64,000 nt of DNA, from contig JAHBWF010000006.1 in the NCBI GenBank assembly GCA_019637105.1, positions 45,942 to 109,941 of the forward strand. The letters are read 5' to 3'. Shown in pieces: positions 38,601 through 46,730 of the stretch. A program made the position numbers and the translations under genes. The stretch is from Labilithrix sp. (GTDB lineage Bacteria; Myxococcota_A; Polyangia; Polyangiales; Polyangiaceae). Each line of letters starts with the position of its first letter. The stretch's first letter is position 1. The notes under the pieces were generated by a model. It searched no databases. It had not been told where the DNA came from and saw only the letters and a list, made by a program, of their open reading frames with translations.

Positions 38601-39411
38601 CGACGTTTGGATCGACGTCGACGTCCCAGGCCCGCCACTCCCGGCAGGCCGCATCTCGCCAGGACTTCGCGGTAGGAACGTCTTGTATCCGAACGGACGG
38701 ATCGCTCCACTCCCTGCCGCCTTCGGCGACACGGAACGCGACGAGATCGACATCCGCCTCGTCGTCGACGAGAAAGGCGACGCGACGGGCACGATCACGG
38801 TGCTTCTGCGTGGACACACGGCACAGGATCTCGCCGAGGCGCTCGTTCGTCTCGTCGGACTGGAACGGCAGCGCGCGCTCCGAGGTATCGCGCTCGGGTG
38901 GGTCCCCTTCGCTACGGTGGAGAAGGTCGAGCTCTCTTCGAGCGAAGGAAGCTGGCAAGTCGCGATGCGCGCCGACCTGACGGCTCCTGGCTACGCGCAG
39001 CTCGAAGGGATCAAACCGGAGGCGCGGGTGTGGGTGCTGCCCGGGATGGACCCCGTCCACTACGTCTTTCCCAGGCCGTTCGTCACGACGCTGAGCTCGA
39101 CGTATGCGTCGCAGGCGGCGCGAGAAAGCGCGCTCGCGATCAATCAGGCCACGCAATACCACGTGCGACGTCGCGTAGAGCTCCCGCCGAAAGCGCAAAT
39201 CGCGCGTCTTCCGGGGCCCTTCGAGGGCCGAGGACCGCTGCTGAGCGCATCGCGGAAGATTTCGGTCTCAGGGACGTCAATCGAGGAGGACTTCACCCTC
39301 GACGTGGCGACAGGCACCGTTCCGCGCGACAAGTACGATGCGTTCGTGACCTCGGCCCACAGCACCGACGACGCCTTTCGCGCCAGCACACGCGTGAAGC
39401 CTCAGCCGTAA
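35602..39411 (+). CDS. Giant lipoprotein, DUF3857/transglutaminase paralogue lacking the catalytic Cys
   Basis: Predicted 1269 residues; the ATG overlaps the previous stop (ATGATG/TGA). Signal with lipobox TAAAC makes it a lipoprotein. Architecture mirrors its neighbour: helical repeats, a DUF3857-like segment from about residue 710 (VLRRRIFKKDGRIVLPDR), then a transglutaminase-like region in which REGDCDDKAI is replaced by THEGSRTWLV (residues 938-947), so the nucleophile is missing while a later His (FMHPLAIAHLP) and Asp (VWIDVDV) remain. Base composition is visibly lower in GC after about 37740, and three AACGTCGG motifs fall in 37560-38160. A non-catalytic partner of the first protein is the simplest reading. 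Confidence 0.7.
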   Translation: MMTTLGMKRALAPATLGLLVTAAACGGHKEVNAPRGLGDLSTPLVAAFREEAVGDSVKAVDLYTKALAAAAASPDNPSSVTIAMASLDALVHHDFTAFSEATSSSSLADRVDPSSLRKSGGTIDERLAKIAKDAGGPFVPSLVANARLALAERRGDAKAAAEQRALSGCAREAAVVGPVAWMNVSGARESSRLGEPGAPMPSEVPGPGPFKPRLVPMKVAAFGCRLPLYAETSATGVREVVVDVDVPKGGWIGVGLRSSAAAVMRVGGQVAIERAHSAGPRAVPRFARVETSAGVLRLVVRVGMDQDFSSVEVGAWDADGKPLRARAPAPGATAGAAAKQSVPVAPPDPRSDPERVAVALGALAANDARLAENLLSPQVARADAPPDLLLVYARAVRSARDLPVVKAHERARSAYDRVLEAWPASWEAAIEHAVLAGARRGRAEAHIAALADLDATRAKVTSSQPALLDAFEAQTAGRERLYDRARVAFARIKSTAASPLANTSLLTETDRVVFERMGRDLVAFDCGAGVADRTSLACHHALAAAGDREGAERELERLRALAGTPQLYLSLSSRSAIEAGDLGRARKILEAMNPGDRPLSSVYAAKGKSAVPELLRLATTARDAPAALPPLLRDAGDDPLAPFAGVAERVVHDPNVGPLLANAATAILAHRERYDVEPSGLVHFTMLDVRRVMGTTDVEANAQAAAPTLFGRDTIRVLRRRIFKKDGRIVLPDRTPNAAQSHADLSQLEAGDAVEAIYEGWGVPNETGNVGIDTPDLLPERTAVRDASIELALPPGLRGSMWSHPLLGKPTERTEPASGTASAKRVLTWHVKDRAVRRLEPGVPKMDRNVGVSFSTSSWDDVARALRETLAALESDSPEVTNWAREASAGKPISRELVDRIVVASGQAIKEASGIVLSDVDLGRAGGQGMTARGMLATHEGSRTWLVVQALRELGIHTDVAVAENDPFSDSPSFPPHFGRFMHPLAIAHLPDPSNPGAMTDVWIDVDVPGPPLPAGRISPGLRGRNVLYPNGRIAPLPAAFGDTERDEIDIRLVVDEKGDATGTITVLLRGHTAQDLAEALVRLVGLERQRALRGIALGWVPFATVEKVELSSSEGSWQVAMRADLTAPGYAQLEGIKPEARVWVLPGMDPVHYVFPRPFVTTLSSTYASQAARESALAINQATQYHVRRRVELPPKAQIARLPGPFEGRGPLLSASRKISVSGTSIEEDFTLDVATGTVPRDKYDAFVTSAHSTDDAFRASTRVKPQP

Positions 39412-39419
39412 GGCGGATG

Positions 39420-40328
39420 TCAGGCGGCCATGGGCACGGACGCACACTGGACGCCCCAAAGGCGCATTCGATACGTCCCTGGAGGGAACTCGACGTCCCG
39501 CTCACCGTGGATGAATCGCAGGCGTGATGACTCATGCTCACGACGAAAACGCTTCAGGAGCTCGAGCTCGACGATGCGCACGCGCGGATCTTGAGCTGCA
39601 AGCACGGGCCGGAGCTCGCGTCGCCGTTCAACCGTCACCGGGGAATCGAACGGCGACACGCGCAGGACGGCCTTGCGGCCGAGCACACGACGCCCATTGA
39701 TCTGGCGAGCTTGCCTCACGCCGCGCTCCTTTTTGTCCAACTCCGCGAACACGCGGCTCGCCCACGACTCGGCGCTCATGCGCTCCGAGACGATAGGCGG
39801 CAACGTGACGGCGAGCTCGACATTCTCTGGCATCAGACCGGTCTCTTTGAAGTAGAGGCGAGGGCGGCGCGGAATCGACCGCTTTCCGAGAAGATGCCGT
39901 AGGGAGCTTGCGCCTGGCCAGTCCGCCGCGCGGTCGACGAGGTCGTCGTTCACGGGATTCGCAAGCGTATAGACAACCTTTCGCAGCACGTCCTCGAACG
40001 TCGGAAGATAGGTGACGCACGTTTCCTCCGTGGACCAGAGGTTCTCCCGACGCTTCCACCGAACATTGAGGACTTTGGCGAGCATCTTGTGGAGATGCTC
40101 GAGAAAGGCAGGGAGTTGACCCTTCGGGTCGTGCACGACCGCGTGGTAGTGATTCGACATCGCCAGCCAAGCGACCAGACCGACCTCGTACCGCCGCGCG
40201 GCCTCCGCCAAGCAGTACTCGAAGATCTCGTTCGTCAGTCCGTCGGGACGGAGCAAAAATTGCCGCTGGGTGCTCCGACGCGTGATCAATACAACATCGC
40301 CAGGTCGAATCCGTCGCGGTGCGGTCAT
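39420..40328 (-). CDS. REP-associated tyrosine transposase (RAYT, IS200-like Y1 family)
   Basis: Predicted 302 residues. The Y1 HUH transposase marks are intact: HUH in MSNHYHAVVHD (His60, His62) and the catalytic Tyr region RKVVYTLANPVNDDLV (Tyr120) followed by DWPGASS. The C-terminal 150 residues are longer than in many RAYTs. RAYTs are single-copy domesticated relatives of IS200 transposases that act on REP sequences. Start supported by GGAG five bases upstream. The protein has no disabling change. An AACGTCGGA copy lies inside the gene (39997) and three exact ones just upstream of it (40544-40644), the relation expected of a RAYT and its REPs. GC is lower than in the neighbours, hinting at transfer. 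Confidence 0.8.
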   Translation of the reverse strand: MTAPRRIRPGDVVLITRRSTQRQFLLRPDGLTNEIFEYCLAEAARRYEVGLVAWLAMSNHYHAVVHDPKGQLPAFLEHLHKMLAKVLNVRWKRRENLWSTEETCVTYLPTFEDVLRKVVYTLANPVNDDLVDRAADWPGASSLRHLLGKRSIPRRPRLYFKETGLMPENVELAVTLPPIVSERMSAESWASRVFAELDKKERGVRQARQINGRRVLGRKAVLRVSPFDSPVTVERRRELRPVLAAQDPRVRIVELELLKRFRREHESSRLRFIHGERDVEFPPGTYRMRLWGVQCASVPMAA

Positions 40329-40519
40329 CGCTGCTCCGAGAGGTCACTCGCGAACGCTCGCGCGGTCATTCCCGCTCACGGAAGCAGTGCTCGTACCAAC
40401 GATCTCAGGCTCCGTTGCCCGCAGATCTGACGACCGAGTGTTGGCCCAGGCCAGCACATGCCTGGCCCCATGACACTCGGAGACAACTCGGACGAGCGGC
40501 ATGCAACACCCCAGCCGAC

Positions 40520-40662
40520 CAGCCGGAGGTAACAGCCGGAGGTAACGTCGGACCTAGGAACTTCAGCCGAGCAGCCGGAGGGAACGGCGGACCTGGGAGC
40601 TCGAGGTAACGTCGGAATGGGGTAGCTCCGGAGGCAACGTCGGAACGGGGTAGCTCCGCGCT
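40520..40662 (+). repeat. AACGTCGGA repeat cluster next to the RAYT gene
   Basis: Exact copies at 40544, 40608 and 40636 plus a degenerate one at 40583. Two forms are visible: ccggaggtaacgtcggacct with gga(a/g)ct(t/c) behind it, and gaggYaacgtcgga followed by aYggggtagctccg, the latter repeated back to back at 28-base spacing with GGAG and CTCC at its two ends. A GGAG tetranucleotide at the 5' edge of a short imperfect palindrome is the form REPs take in RAYT systems. Confidence 0.65.
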
Positions 40663-40666
40663 GAAG

Positions 40667-42199
40667 TCAATCCGCGCGCCAGGAGCCGTTCGATGCGATG
40701 ACGATCCCCTGCTCGCCGCCGCAGGGCAGGTGGAGCACGCGAGCGACGCCTTTTCCACCGATCTTCACCGAGTGCGAACCGCAAGGAACGCGCAGCTCCT
40801 TCGTGGTCACGCCCACCACGATGCCGTCGAGGATCACCAGTCGCGGCGAGAGGTGGCCGTCGAAGCGAAACCTCGTCTCACCGTTCGACACCGCGGGAGC
40901 GGCCTCGCCCGCGCTCGACGCCGATGACGCGTCGCCCACGGCCGTGTCGTCGACGTCGCCGACTTCGATCACCTCGTCGACACCGCCACCGCCCGACGTC
41001 GTCGACGAGCCGTTGGCCGACGGCAGCGGCTGGGGAGTCGGCTCCTCCGGGAGCCGCGTGCTCACGAGCGCCGCCACCTTCGGTGCCGGCGCGGCCGGCT
41101 CGATGGCGTCCTTGCCGACGACGAAGACCACGAGGAGCACGATCCCCGCCGCGAGGACCGCGAACGCGGCTCCCCCCACCACGACGATCCCGAGCGCGCC
41201 ACGCTTCGACGGCCGCTGTGAGTCGCCACGCTGCACGGGCGGAGCGTCCACGTCGGTCGCGCTCGGCCGACTCGGCGCGTGCGGGCGACTCGGCCTGCCG
41301 GCAGCGAGCCAGTCCGACGCGCTCGGCGCGCTCGGGCGAAGCTCGCCCGGCTCGCTCTCCACGGTCACGACCGCGACGTTGCGCGAGCTGTCGACGAGCT
41401 CACTCGGGTCGAACAGCGACTTCGACGACCGGGGAAACACGATCGCGTCCAGGTCCTCCGCCCCGTCGTCCGTCAGCGACTCCGACGAGACGCTCGGCAT
41501 CGGACGGCGCGGCGGACCGAGCGACGCCGGCACCGAGGCACGAAGCGCCGCGCGGAGCTCCTCGACCGTCGCGAAGCGACCGCGCGCGGCGTCATCGACC
41601 GTCGACGTCATCGCGCGCGGCAGCTCCGGCGCAGCGTCGTGCAGCGGCGCCGACCGCGCGAGGCAAGGGGTCCCCGACAACATCTCGTAGAGGACGCGGC
41701 CGACCCGCGCGACGTCCTCCTTGACGCTCTCCGGGGTCGCCGCTCTGGCGTGCTCGAGCTCGAGCAGGCACATGCCGCCCTGCGGCAGGATGATGATCGC
41801 GTCCGCGCGGAGCAGGCCGACGGAGAACCCGGCCCGGTGCAAGGTGCCGATCGCCTCGCACAGCTCGTCGCCGAGCCCCATCGCCTCGTCGGGCGGCGCC
41901 CGACCTCCCGACGAAGCGCGCCAGTGATCGAGCCGCTGCCCCGTGACCGGCTCGAGGACCAGGTAGGGGAGGCCGTCTTCCGTGACGCCGTCGTCCCGGA
42001 CGTTGACCGCGCGCGAGCCGAGGGCGTTCGCGACCCGCGCCTCGTCGAGGAGCGCCGTCGCGTGCTCGGGGCTGCGTGGCAGCTTGATCCACGCCTCCGC
42101 TCCGTTGCGGTGCCGCGCCTCGTAAACGATCGCGACGCCGGACTCGCGGACGACGCGCCCGAGCCGAAACCGTTGATCGATGACGACTTCGTTCGACAC
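40667..42199 (-). CDS. Pseudokinase with transmembrane helix and PEGA-like C-terminus
   Basis: Predicted 510 residues. Residues 1-225 follow the bacterial Ser/Thr kinase fold: a degenerate glycine loop (LGRVVRESGVAIVYEA), Lys39 in AEAWIKL, the linker hinge LPYLVLEPVTG, but the catalytic loop reads SVGLLRADAII (HRD Asp replaced by Leu) and the DFG position reads LELEHA. It should not phosphorylate. A disordered, Ser/Pro-rich segment, one transmembrane helix (about 345-372, ending VVFVVG) and a C-terminal domain VPCGSHSVKIG...LPCGGE follow. That last module is shared with the protein at 29333-30850. Probably a signalling scaffold across the inner membrane. Confidence 0.7.
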   Translation of the reverse strand: MSNEVVIDQRFRLGRVVRESGVAIVYEARHRNGAEAWIKLPRSPEHATALLDEARVANALGSRAVNVRDDGVTEDGLPYLVLEPVTGQRLDHWRASSGGRAPPDEAMGLGDELCEAIGTLHRAGFSVGLLRADAIIILPQGGMCLLELEHARAATPESVKEDVARVGRVLYEMLSGTPCLARSAPLHDAAPELPRAMTSTVDDAARGRFATVEELRAALRASVPASLGPPRRPMPSVSSESLTDDGAEDLDAIVFPRSSKSLFDPSELVDSSRNVAVVTVESEPGELRPSAPSASDWLAAGRPSRPHAPSRPSATDVDAPPVQRGDSQRPSKRGALGIVVVGGAAFAVLAAGIVLLVVFVVGKDAIEPAAPAPKVAALVSTRLPEEPTPQPLPSANGSSTTSGGGGVDEVIEVGDVDDTAVGDASSASSAGEAAPAVSNGETRFRFDGHLSPRLVILDGIVVGVTTKELRVPCGSHSVKIGGKGVARVLHLPCGGEQGIVIASNGSWRAD

Positions 42200-42379
42200 C
42201 AGGTCGAATGGTAGCGCGGACCGCCAAATGACGCGTCGTTTCCACGGCGCGGCGCGCCCGCCACACGACCTCGCACCTTCGGCCCCTTCCTCGCAGCTCC
42301 CCTCATGGGGCGGCTCCGCCTCGAGACTTCATCGCCCTTTTCCACGCGGCGCGAGCCAGCAGCCGGTACGCTGGCTTCA

Positions 42380-44674
42380 ATGCGCCGAATTTATGCCGTG
42401 CTCACGGCGAGCTCGATCGTCCTCGCTCTCGTCGCTGCGTGCGGGAGCGACGGCGACAGCCTCTTCTCCGGCGGTGGTGGCGCCGACGGAGGCGACGACG
42501 GCTCGGGGAACCTCCCCGGCTTCTCGCCGGGTGAAGGCGGCGTCGACTTGGACGCAGAGGCGTCCCCCATCGAGCTCACGCCGGCCGATCAGACCCTCAC
42601 GTACGTGAGCGGGCAGCCCGCTCCGACGTTGCAATTCACCGCGAGGATCATCGCGACGGGACAGGTCGTACCGGCAGCGTTCACGATCGACCGCGGCGAG
42701 ATCGGCGCCGTCGGCCTCAGCTCCGGCCTCTTCACCGCGTCGGGGACGGTCGGCGGCAAGGCGCGCGTCACCGCGACGTGGAACGGGACCGCGGCGAGCA
42801 CCTCCATCCGGATCAAGCTCAAGGTCGTCGAGAACGGCGCCGCGGTGATCCCCGACGCGGGCGCCGACGGCGGCGGCGCGGGAGGCAACGGCGGCGTCGG
42901 CGGTGACGGCCCAGGAGGCGCGGTCACGCCCACGACGATCGCCGTGCTCAAGGGCACCCCGATCGCCGCCCCCGATCTCGCCCTCCTCTACCCCTACGAC
43001 GCGACCGTGTGGCCTCGCGGCATCCTCGCTCCTCTCCTCATGTGGAGGGCCGGCGTGAGCTACGACGCGGTCCTCATCGAGATCAAGGAGGACAACTTCA
43101 CGTACGAAGGCACCTTCGCGAGCAACGCGCCGAACTTCAAGAACCACCCCATCCCTCAGCAGGCGTGGAAGCAGATGCTCTCCTCGAACGAGGGCGAGGA
43201 AGTCACCGTCTCGCTCAAGTTCGCGAAGGACGCCGTCGCGTACGGTCCCCTCAGCGTGAAGTGGAAGGTCGCGTCGGCGCCGCTCAAAGGCACCGTCTAC
43301 TACAACTCGTACGGCACGAAGCTCGCCAAGAACTACCCCGGCGCGAAGCCCGACAACGCCAGGTTCGGCGGCGCGACGCTGGCCATCCGCGGCGGCTCGA
43401 CGGATCCCACGCTCGTCGCGGGCGGAGACGGCGACGCCACGTACTGCCGCGTATGTCACTCTGTGGCGGCCAACGGCTCGAAGCTGATCACCCAGCGCGA
43501 CACCGGCGACAAGCGGCTCTTCTCGACCTACGACCTCACGTCGGGCGCCGAGACGCCGATGACCCCCGAAGGCGGAGGCCGCTCGAACACCAACAAGTAC
43601 TCGTGGCCCGCGATCTACCCCGACGGCACGATGTTCCTCGGTGACTCGAGCGCCGCCGACGGCTCGCACGACACACCGAACCAGCTCTACCAGACGGTGT
43701 CGGGGACGACCGCCGTGGCCGCCGACCCGCTCCCGATGAACGGCTGGCCCGCCGGCTTCCGCGCGGCCTTCCCGGCGTTCTCCCCGGACGGCAAGAGCCT
43801 CGCGTTCACGATGTTCGCGGGGGCCGCCGGCGCCGATCAGAAGACGCTCGGCATCATGACCTTCGACAAGGCGACCCACACCTTCGGTCCCCTAACGGAG
43901 CTTCACCGGCCTGCCGCGCCGAACACCGCGCTCTATCCTGCGTTCCTCCCGACGAACAAGGGGATCGTCTTCCACGTCGAGACCCGCTACAACACGCGCG
44001 ACTACGGCGGTACCCGCTCCGACGCCGATACGTCGGATCCTCCGAAGGCCGATCAGGGCACGCGCGCAGAGCTCTGGTGGGTCAACGTCCCCGCCGCCGG
44101 AAGTCCGGCCCAGGCGACCCGCCTCGACAAGCTGAACGGCGTCGGTTACTTGCCGACCGGCCCCGACGCGCACGACAAGGACGCGGAGCTCAACTACGAG
44201 CCCACCGTGAACCCGGTGCCGTCGGGCGGCTACGCGTGGGTCGTCTTCACGAGTCGGCGTCTCTACGGGAACGTCGCCACGATGAACCCGTTCCACAGCG
44301 ATCCGCGCTACTTCGATCTCACGCAAGAGGCGACGACGAAGAAGCTGTGGGTCGCCGCGATCGATCTCAACGCGGCCCCCGGAACCGATCCGAGCCACCC
44401 TGCCTTCTACCTCCCTGCGCAGGAGCTCCTCGCCGGGAACTCGCGCGGCTACTGGGTGGTCGACCCGTGCAAGGCCGACGGCAACGCCTGCGAGACGGGC
44501 GACGAGTGCTGCGGCGGGTTCTGCCGCCCCAACCAGTCCGGCGCGCTCGTCTGCAGCAACGTCGTTCCGACGTGCGCGCAGGAGTTCGAGAAGTGCGCCT
44601 CGAGCGCGGACTGCTGCAACAGCCCGTCGTTCCAGTGCATCAACGGCCGCTGCGCGACGCCCGCACCGAAGTAG
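42380..44674 (+). CDS. Large lipoprotein with a c-type haem motif and a Cys-knot tail
   Basis: Predicted 764 residues; lipobox LVAACG near residue 18. An Ig-like segment (LTPADQTLTYVSGQPAPTL) and a Gly-rich linker precede the main domain. CRVCHSVAANG near residue 357 is a CxxCH haem-attachment site of the cytochrome-c type. C-terminal to it are propeller-like stretches (FPAFSPDGKSLAFTMF, YPAFLPTNKGIVFH). The last 70 residues are cysteine-rich (GNACETGDECCGGFCRP, CASSADCCNSPSFQCINGRC), a knottin-like pattern frequent in Polyangiales surface proteins. Could be a surface electron-transfer protein. One AACGTCGGA-type copy (minus) is at 42622. Confidence 0.65.
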   Translation: MRRIYAVLTASSIVLALVAACGSDGDSLFSGGGGADGGDDGSGNLPGFSPGEGGVDLDAEASPIELTPADQTLTYVSGQPAPTLQFTARIIATGQVVPAAFTIDRGEIGAVGLSSGLFTASGTVGGKARVTATWNGTAASTSIRIKLKVVENGAAVIPDAGADGGGAGGNGGVGGDGPGGAVTPTTIAVLKGTPIAAPDLALLYPYDATVWPRGILAPLLMWRAGVSYDAVLIEIKEDNFTYEGTFASNAPNFKNHPIPQQAWKQMLSSNEGEEVTVSLKFAKDAVAYGPLSVKWKVASAPLKGTVYYNSYGTKLAKNYPGAKPDNARFGGATLAIRGGSTDPTLVAGGDGDATYCRVCHSVAANGSKLITQRDTGDKRLFSTYDLTSGAETPMTPEGGGRSNTNKYSWPAIYPDGTMFLGDSSAADGSHDTPNQLYQTVSGTTAVAADPLPMNGWPAGFRAAFPAFSPDGKSLAFTMFAGAAGADQKTLGIMTFDKATHTFGPLTELHRPAAPNTALYPAFLPTNKGIVFHVETRYNTRDYGGTRSDADTSDPPKADQGTRAELWWVNVPAAGSPAQATRLDKLNGVGYLPTGPDAHDKDAELNYEPTVNPVPSGGYAWVVFTSRRLYGNVATMNPFHSDPRYFDLTQEATTKKLWVAAIDLNAAPGTDPSHPAFYLPAQELLAGNSRGYWVVDPCKADGNACETGDECCGGFCRPNQSGALVCSNVVPTCAQEFEKCASSADCCNSPSFQCINGRCATPAPK

Positions 44675-44872
44675 ACCGCGTGCGCCGTCGATCGCGCTCA
44701 CGGAGCGACTCGGCCCGGCAAGCAAGGCCACCCGTCGGGTTGGCTCCGACCTCGGGCGGGCGCCCATGGTCGCTCTCGAGCCGCCCTTTTGCGCGAAACC
44801 CGCTTCGCACCTTGAAGCGGGACTCGGCTCAAATTAGGGTTTCCGGCGAACTTTCACGGTGGTGAGGCGACG

Positions 44873-45619
44873 ATGAGCGGCCATTCGAAATGGGCGACGA
44901 TCAAGCACAAGAAGGGCGCAGTCGACGCGAAGCGCGGCAAGCTCTTCACCAAGCTCATCAAAGAGCTGACGGTCGCCGCGCGCATGGGCGGCGGCGAACC
45001 GGCCAACAACCCCCGCCTCCGCAAGGCGATCGCCGACGCCAAGGCGCAGTCGATGCCGGGCGACACCATCAAGAACGCCGTCAAGCGCGGGACCGGCGAG
45101 ATCGAAGGCGCGGCGTACGAAGACGTCCTCTACGAAGGCACGGGCCCCGGCGGCACGCTCTTCCTCGTCGAAGGGCAAACCGACAACCGAAACCGCACCG
45201 TCGCCGAGATCCGCAAGATCTTCGAGAAGAACAACGGCAACCTCGGCGGCGCGGGCGTCGCCGCGTGGGCGTTCGACCGGAAAGGTCTCATCACGATCGA
45301 GAAGGGCGCCACCAACGAGGATCAGCTGATGGAAGTCGCCGTCGGCGCGGGCGCCGAGGACTACACCGACGACGGCGACGTCTGGAGCGTGACGACTCCC
45401 CCGGACTCGCTCAACAACGTCCTCGACGCGCTCGAGAAGGCCAACGTCCCGACGAAGGCCTCGCAGCTCGCGTACATTCCGAAGACCAAGAAGCCGGTCA
45501 CCGGACGCGACGCCGAGGTGCTGTTGAACCTCGCCGAGGTCCTCGACGACCACGACGACGTCGCCAACGTGTACGCCGACTTCGACGTGTCCGACGAAGA
45601 GCTCCAGCGGCTCTCGTGA
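44873..45619 (+). CDS. yebC: YebC/PmpR-family protein (TACO1-like)
   Basis: Predicted 248 residues. Start MSGHSKWATIKHKKGAVDAKRGKLF is the unmistakable family opening; the rest (NPRLRKAIADAKAQSMPGDTI, YEGTGPGGTLFLVEGQTDN, FEKNNGNLGGAGVAAWAF) matches along its length. Members have been described as transcription regulators and, for the YebC/TACO1 branch, as factors that relieve ribosome stalling. It overlaps ruvC by four bases, the classical yebC-ruvC arrangement. The 198 bases upstream form the operon's likely promoter region. Confidence 0.94.
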   Translation: MSGHSKWATIKHKKGAVDAKRGKLFTKLIKELTVAARMGGGEPANNPRLRKAIADAKAQSMPGDTIKNAVKRGTGEIEGAAYEDVLYEGTGPGGTLFLVEGQTDNRNRTVAEIRKIFEKNNGNLGGAGVAAWAFDRKGLITIEKGATNEDQLMEVAVGAGAEDYTDDGDVWSVTTPPDSLNNVLDALEKANVPTKASQLAYIPKTKKPVTGRDAEVLLNLAEVLDDHDDVANVYADFDVSDEELQRLS

Positions 45620-46128
45620 CGGTCGTCCTCGGCCTCGATCCCGGGACGCGCCATTTCGGCTGGGGCGTCGTCCGTCGCGTCGGGACGAGGCTCTCGCACG
45701 TCGCGCACGGCGTCCTCGACGTCGAACGGCTCGGCGATCTCGGCGAGCGCCTCGTCGCGATCGAGTCGGGGCTCGCCGCGATCGTGCGTGACCATGCGCC
45801 GACCGAAGCGAGCATCGAGTCGCTGTTCTTCGCGAAGGACGCCCAGGCGGCGGCGAAGCTCGGCCACGCGCGTGGCGTCGCGCTCCTGGTGTGCGCGCGC
45901 GCCGGCCTCGCGTCGTTCGAATACGCGCCAGCCCGCGTGAAACGGACGATCGCGGGCGCCGGCCGGGCGGACAAGACGCAAGTCGCGCAGATGATCCGCG
46001 TCGTGCTCGGCCTCGGCGAGGTCCCGCGAAGCGACGCGGCCGACGCCCTGGCGATCGCCGTCACCCACCTCCAGGGCTCGCGCCTGCCGGCGGCGGCGGC
46101 GCCGAGGCGTCCCGCCGTAACCCGCTGA
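45616..46128 (+). CDS. ruvC: Holliday junction resolvase RuvC
   Basis: Predicted 170 residues from a GTG that overlaps the yebC stop (GTGA). Cuts Holliday junctions symmetrically with RuvAB. Seen: first catalytic Asp in VVLGLDPGTRHFGWGVV (Asp about 8), Glu in EASIESLFFAKDAQAA, and the paired acidic residues in SDAADALAIAVTHL. Length fits the family. No ruvA or ruvB follow; instead a repeat-filled intergenic region begins, so ruvAB are elsewhere. Confidence 0.92.
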   Translation: MTVVLGLDPGTRHFGWGVVRRVGTRLSHVAHGVLDVERLGDLGERLVAIESGLAAIVRDHAPTEASIESLFFAKDAQAAAKLGHARGVALLVCARAGLASFEYAPARVKRTIAGAGRADKTQVAQMIRVVLGLGEVPRSDAADALAIAVTHLQGSRLPAAAAPRRPAVTR

Positions 46129-46144
46129 TTTCACGGGCCGAGTG

Positions 46145-46455
46145 GCCCGTCCGACGTTACGCGGAGAGCCGGGGAGAGCCGGAGTAGCCCGTCCGACGTT
46201 ATTTGGGCGTTTTGGATCGCCAGGGGGGAGCAGCCCGTCTTGGGCATCTTCGACGCTCCCTACGCGCGAGGCGCGGGCCTCCTGGGCCGCTCGGATCCTC
46301 GGGATTTCGAGAGGTCATCCGTCCTGTCGGGGCCGCGGGTCGCTTTGGCCTCTCCGACGTTGCCCGGCTGCTTTCGGGGTCCTCCGGCCTCTCCGACGTT
46401 ACCTTGCCCTCCCGGCCGCTCCGACGTTGCCTCCAGCTCCGACGTTGCATTGCAC
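46145..46455 (-). repeat. AACGTCGGA repeat cluster in minus orientation (46 kb cluster)
   Basis: In the 602-base gap between ruvC and lolA, TCCGACGTT (the reverse complement) is found exactly at 46150, 46192, 46353, 46392, 46420 and 46438. Units share flanks: (a/g)gtggcccg or gtagcccg before the first two, ggcctc or ggccgc before the next, and the last two are 18 bases apart (ccgacgttgcctccagct). Orientation is opposite to the 31 and 40.5 kb clusters. No gene fits in the interval. Confidence 0.65.
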
Positions 46456-46730
46456 CGCGGATCCACGCCTCCGATCGCTCGCGCTGGCCCTCCGCTCCGC
46501 GCTCGCGCTGCCTTGCTGCGGCTGCGGCGAGCCACCTCGCCGGCGAGCTGCCTTGCGGGCCTTCGGAAGGAAGTCCCGGGCTCGCCGGTTATTCAACCTC
46601 GGAGCCGGTTAGCGCTGATTTGATGCGTACTTACCCTCAATATTGCGCGCGGGTCACTCGTCCAATAGAAAGACCCTGGGCTCGGCCGTAAGCCATCGTC
46701 CGAACCGCCGTTCAATCGGAGAACCGACTC

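Noticed and set aside
39420-40328. Ordinary IS200/IS605 insertion sequence
   Set aside because: No TnpB partner, no left/right ends of the IS200 type seen, and the protein carries RAYT-like features with neighbouring REP-like units.
40667-42199. Active Ser/Thr protein kinase
   Set aside because: The catalytic-loop Asp and the DFG Asp are both replaced, so kinase activity is not supported.
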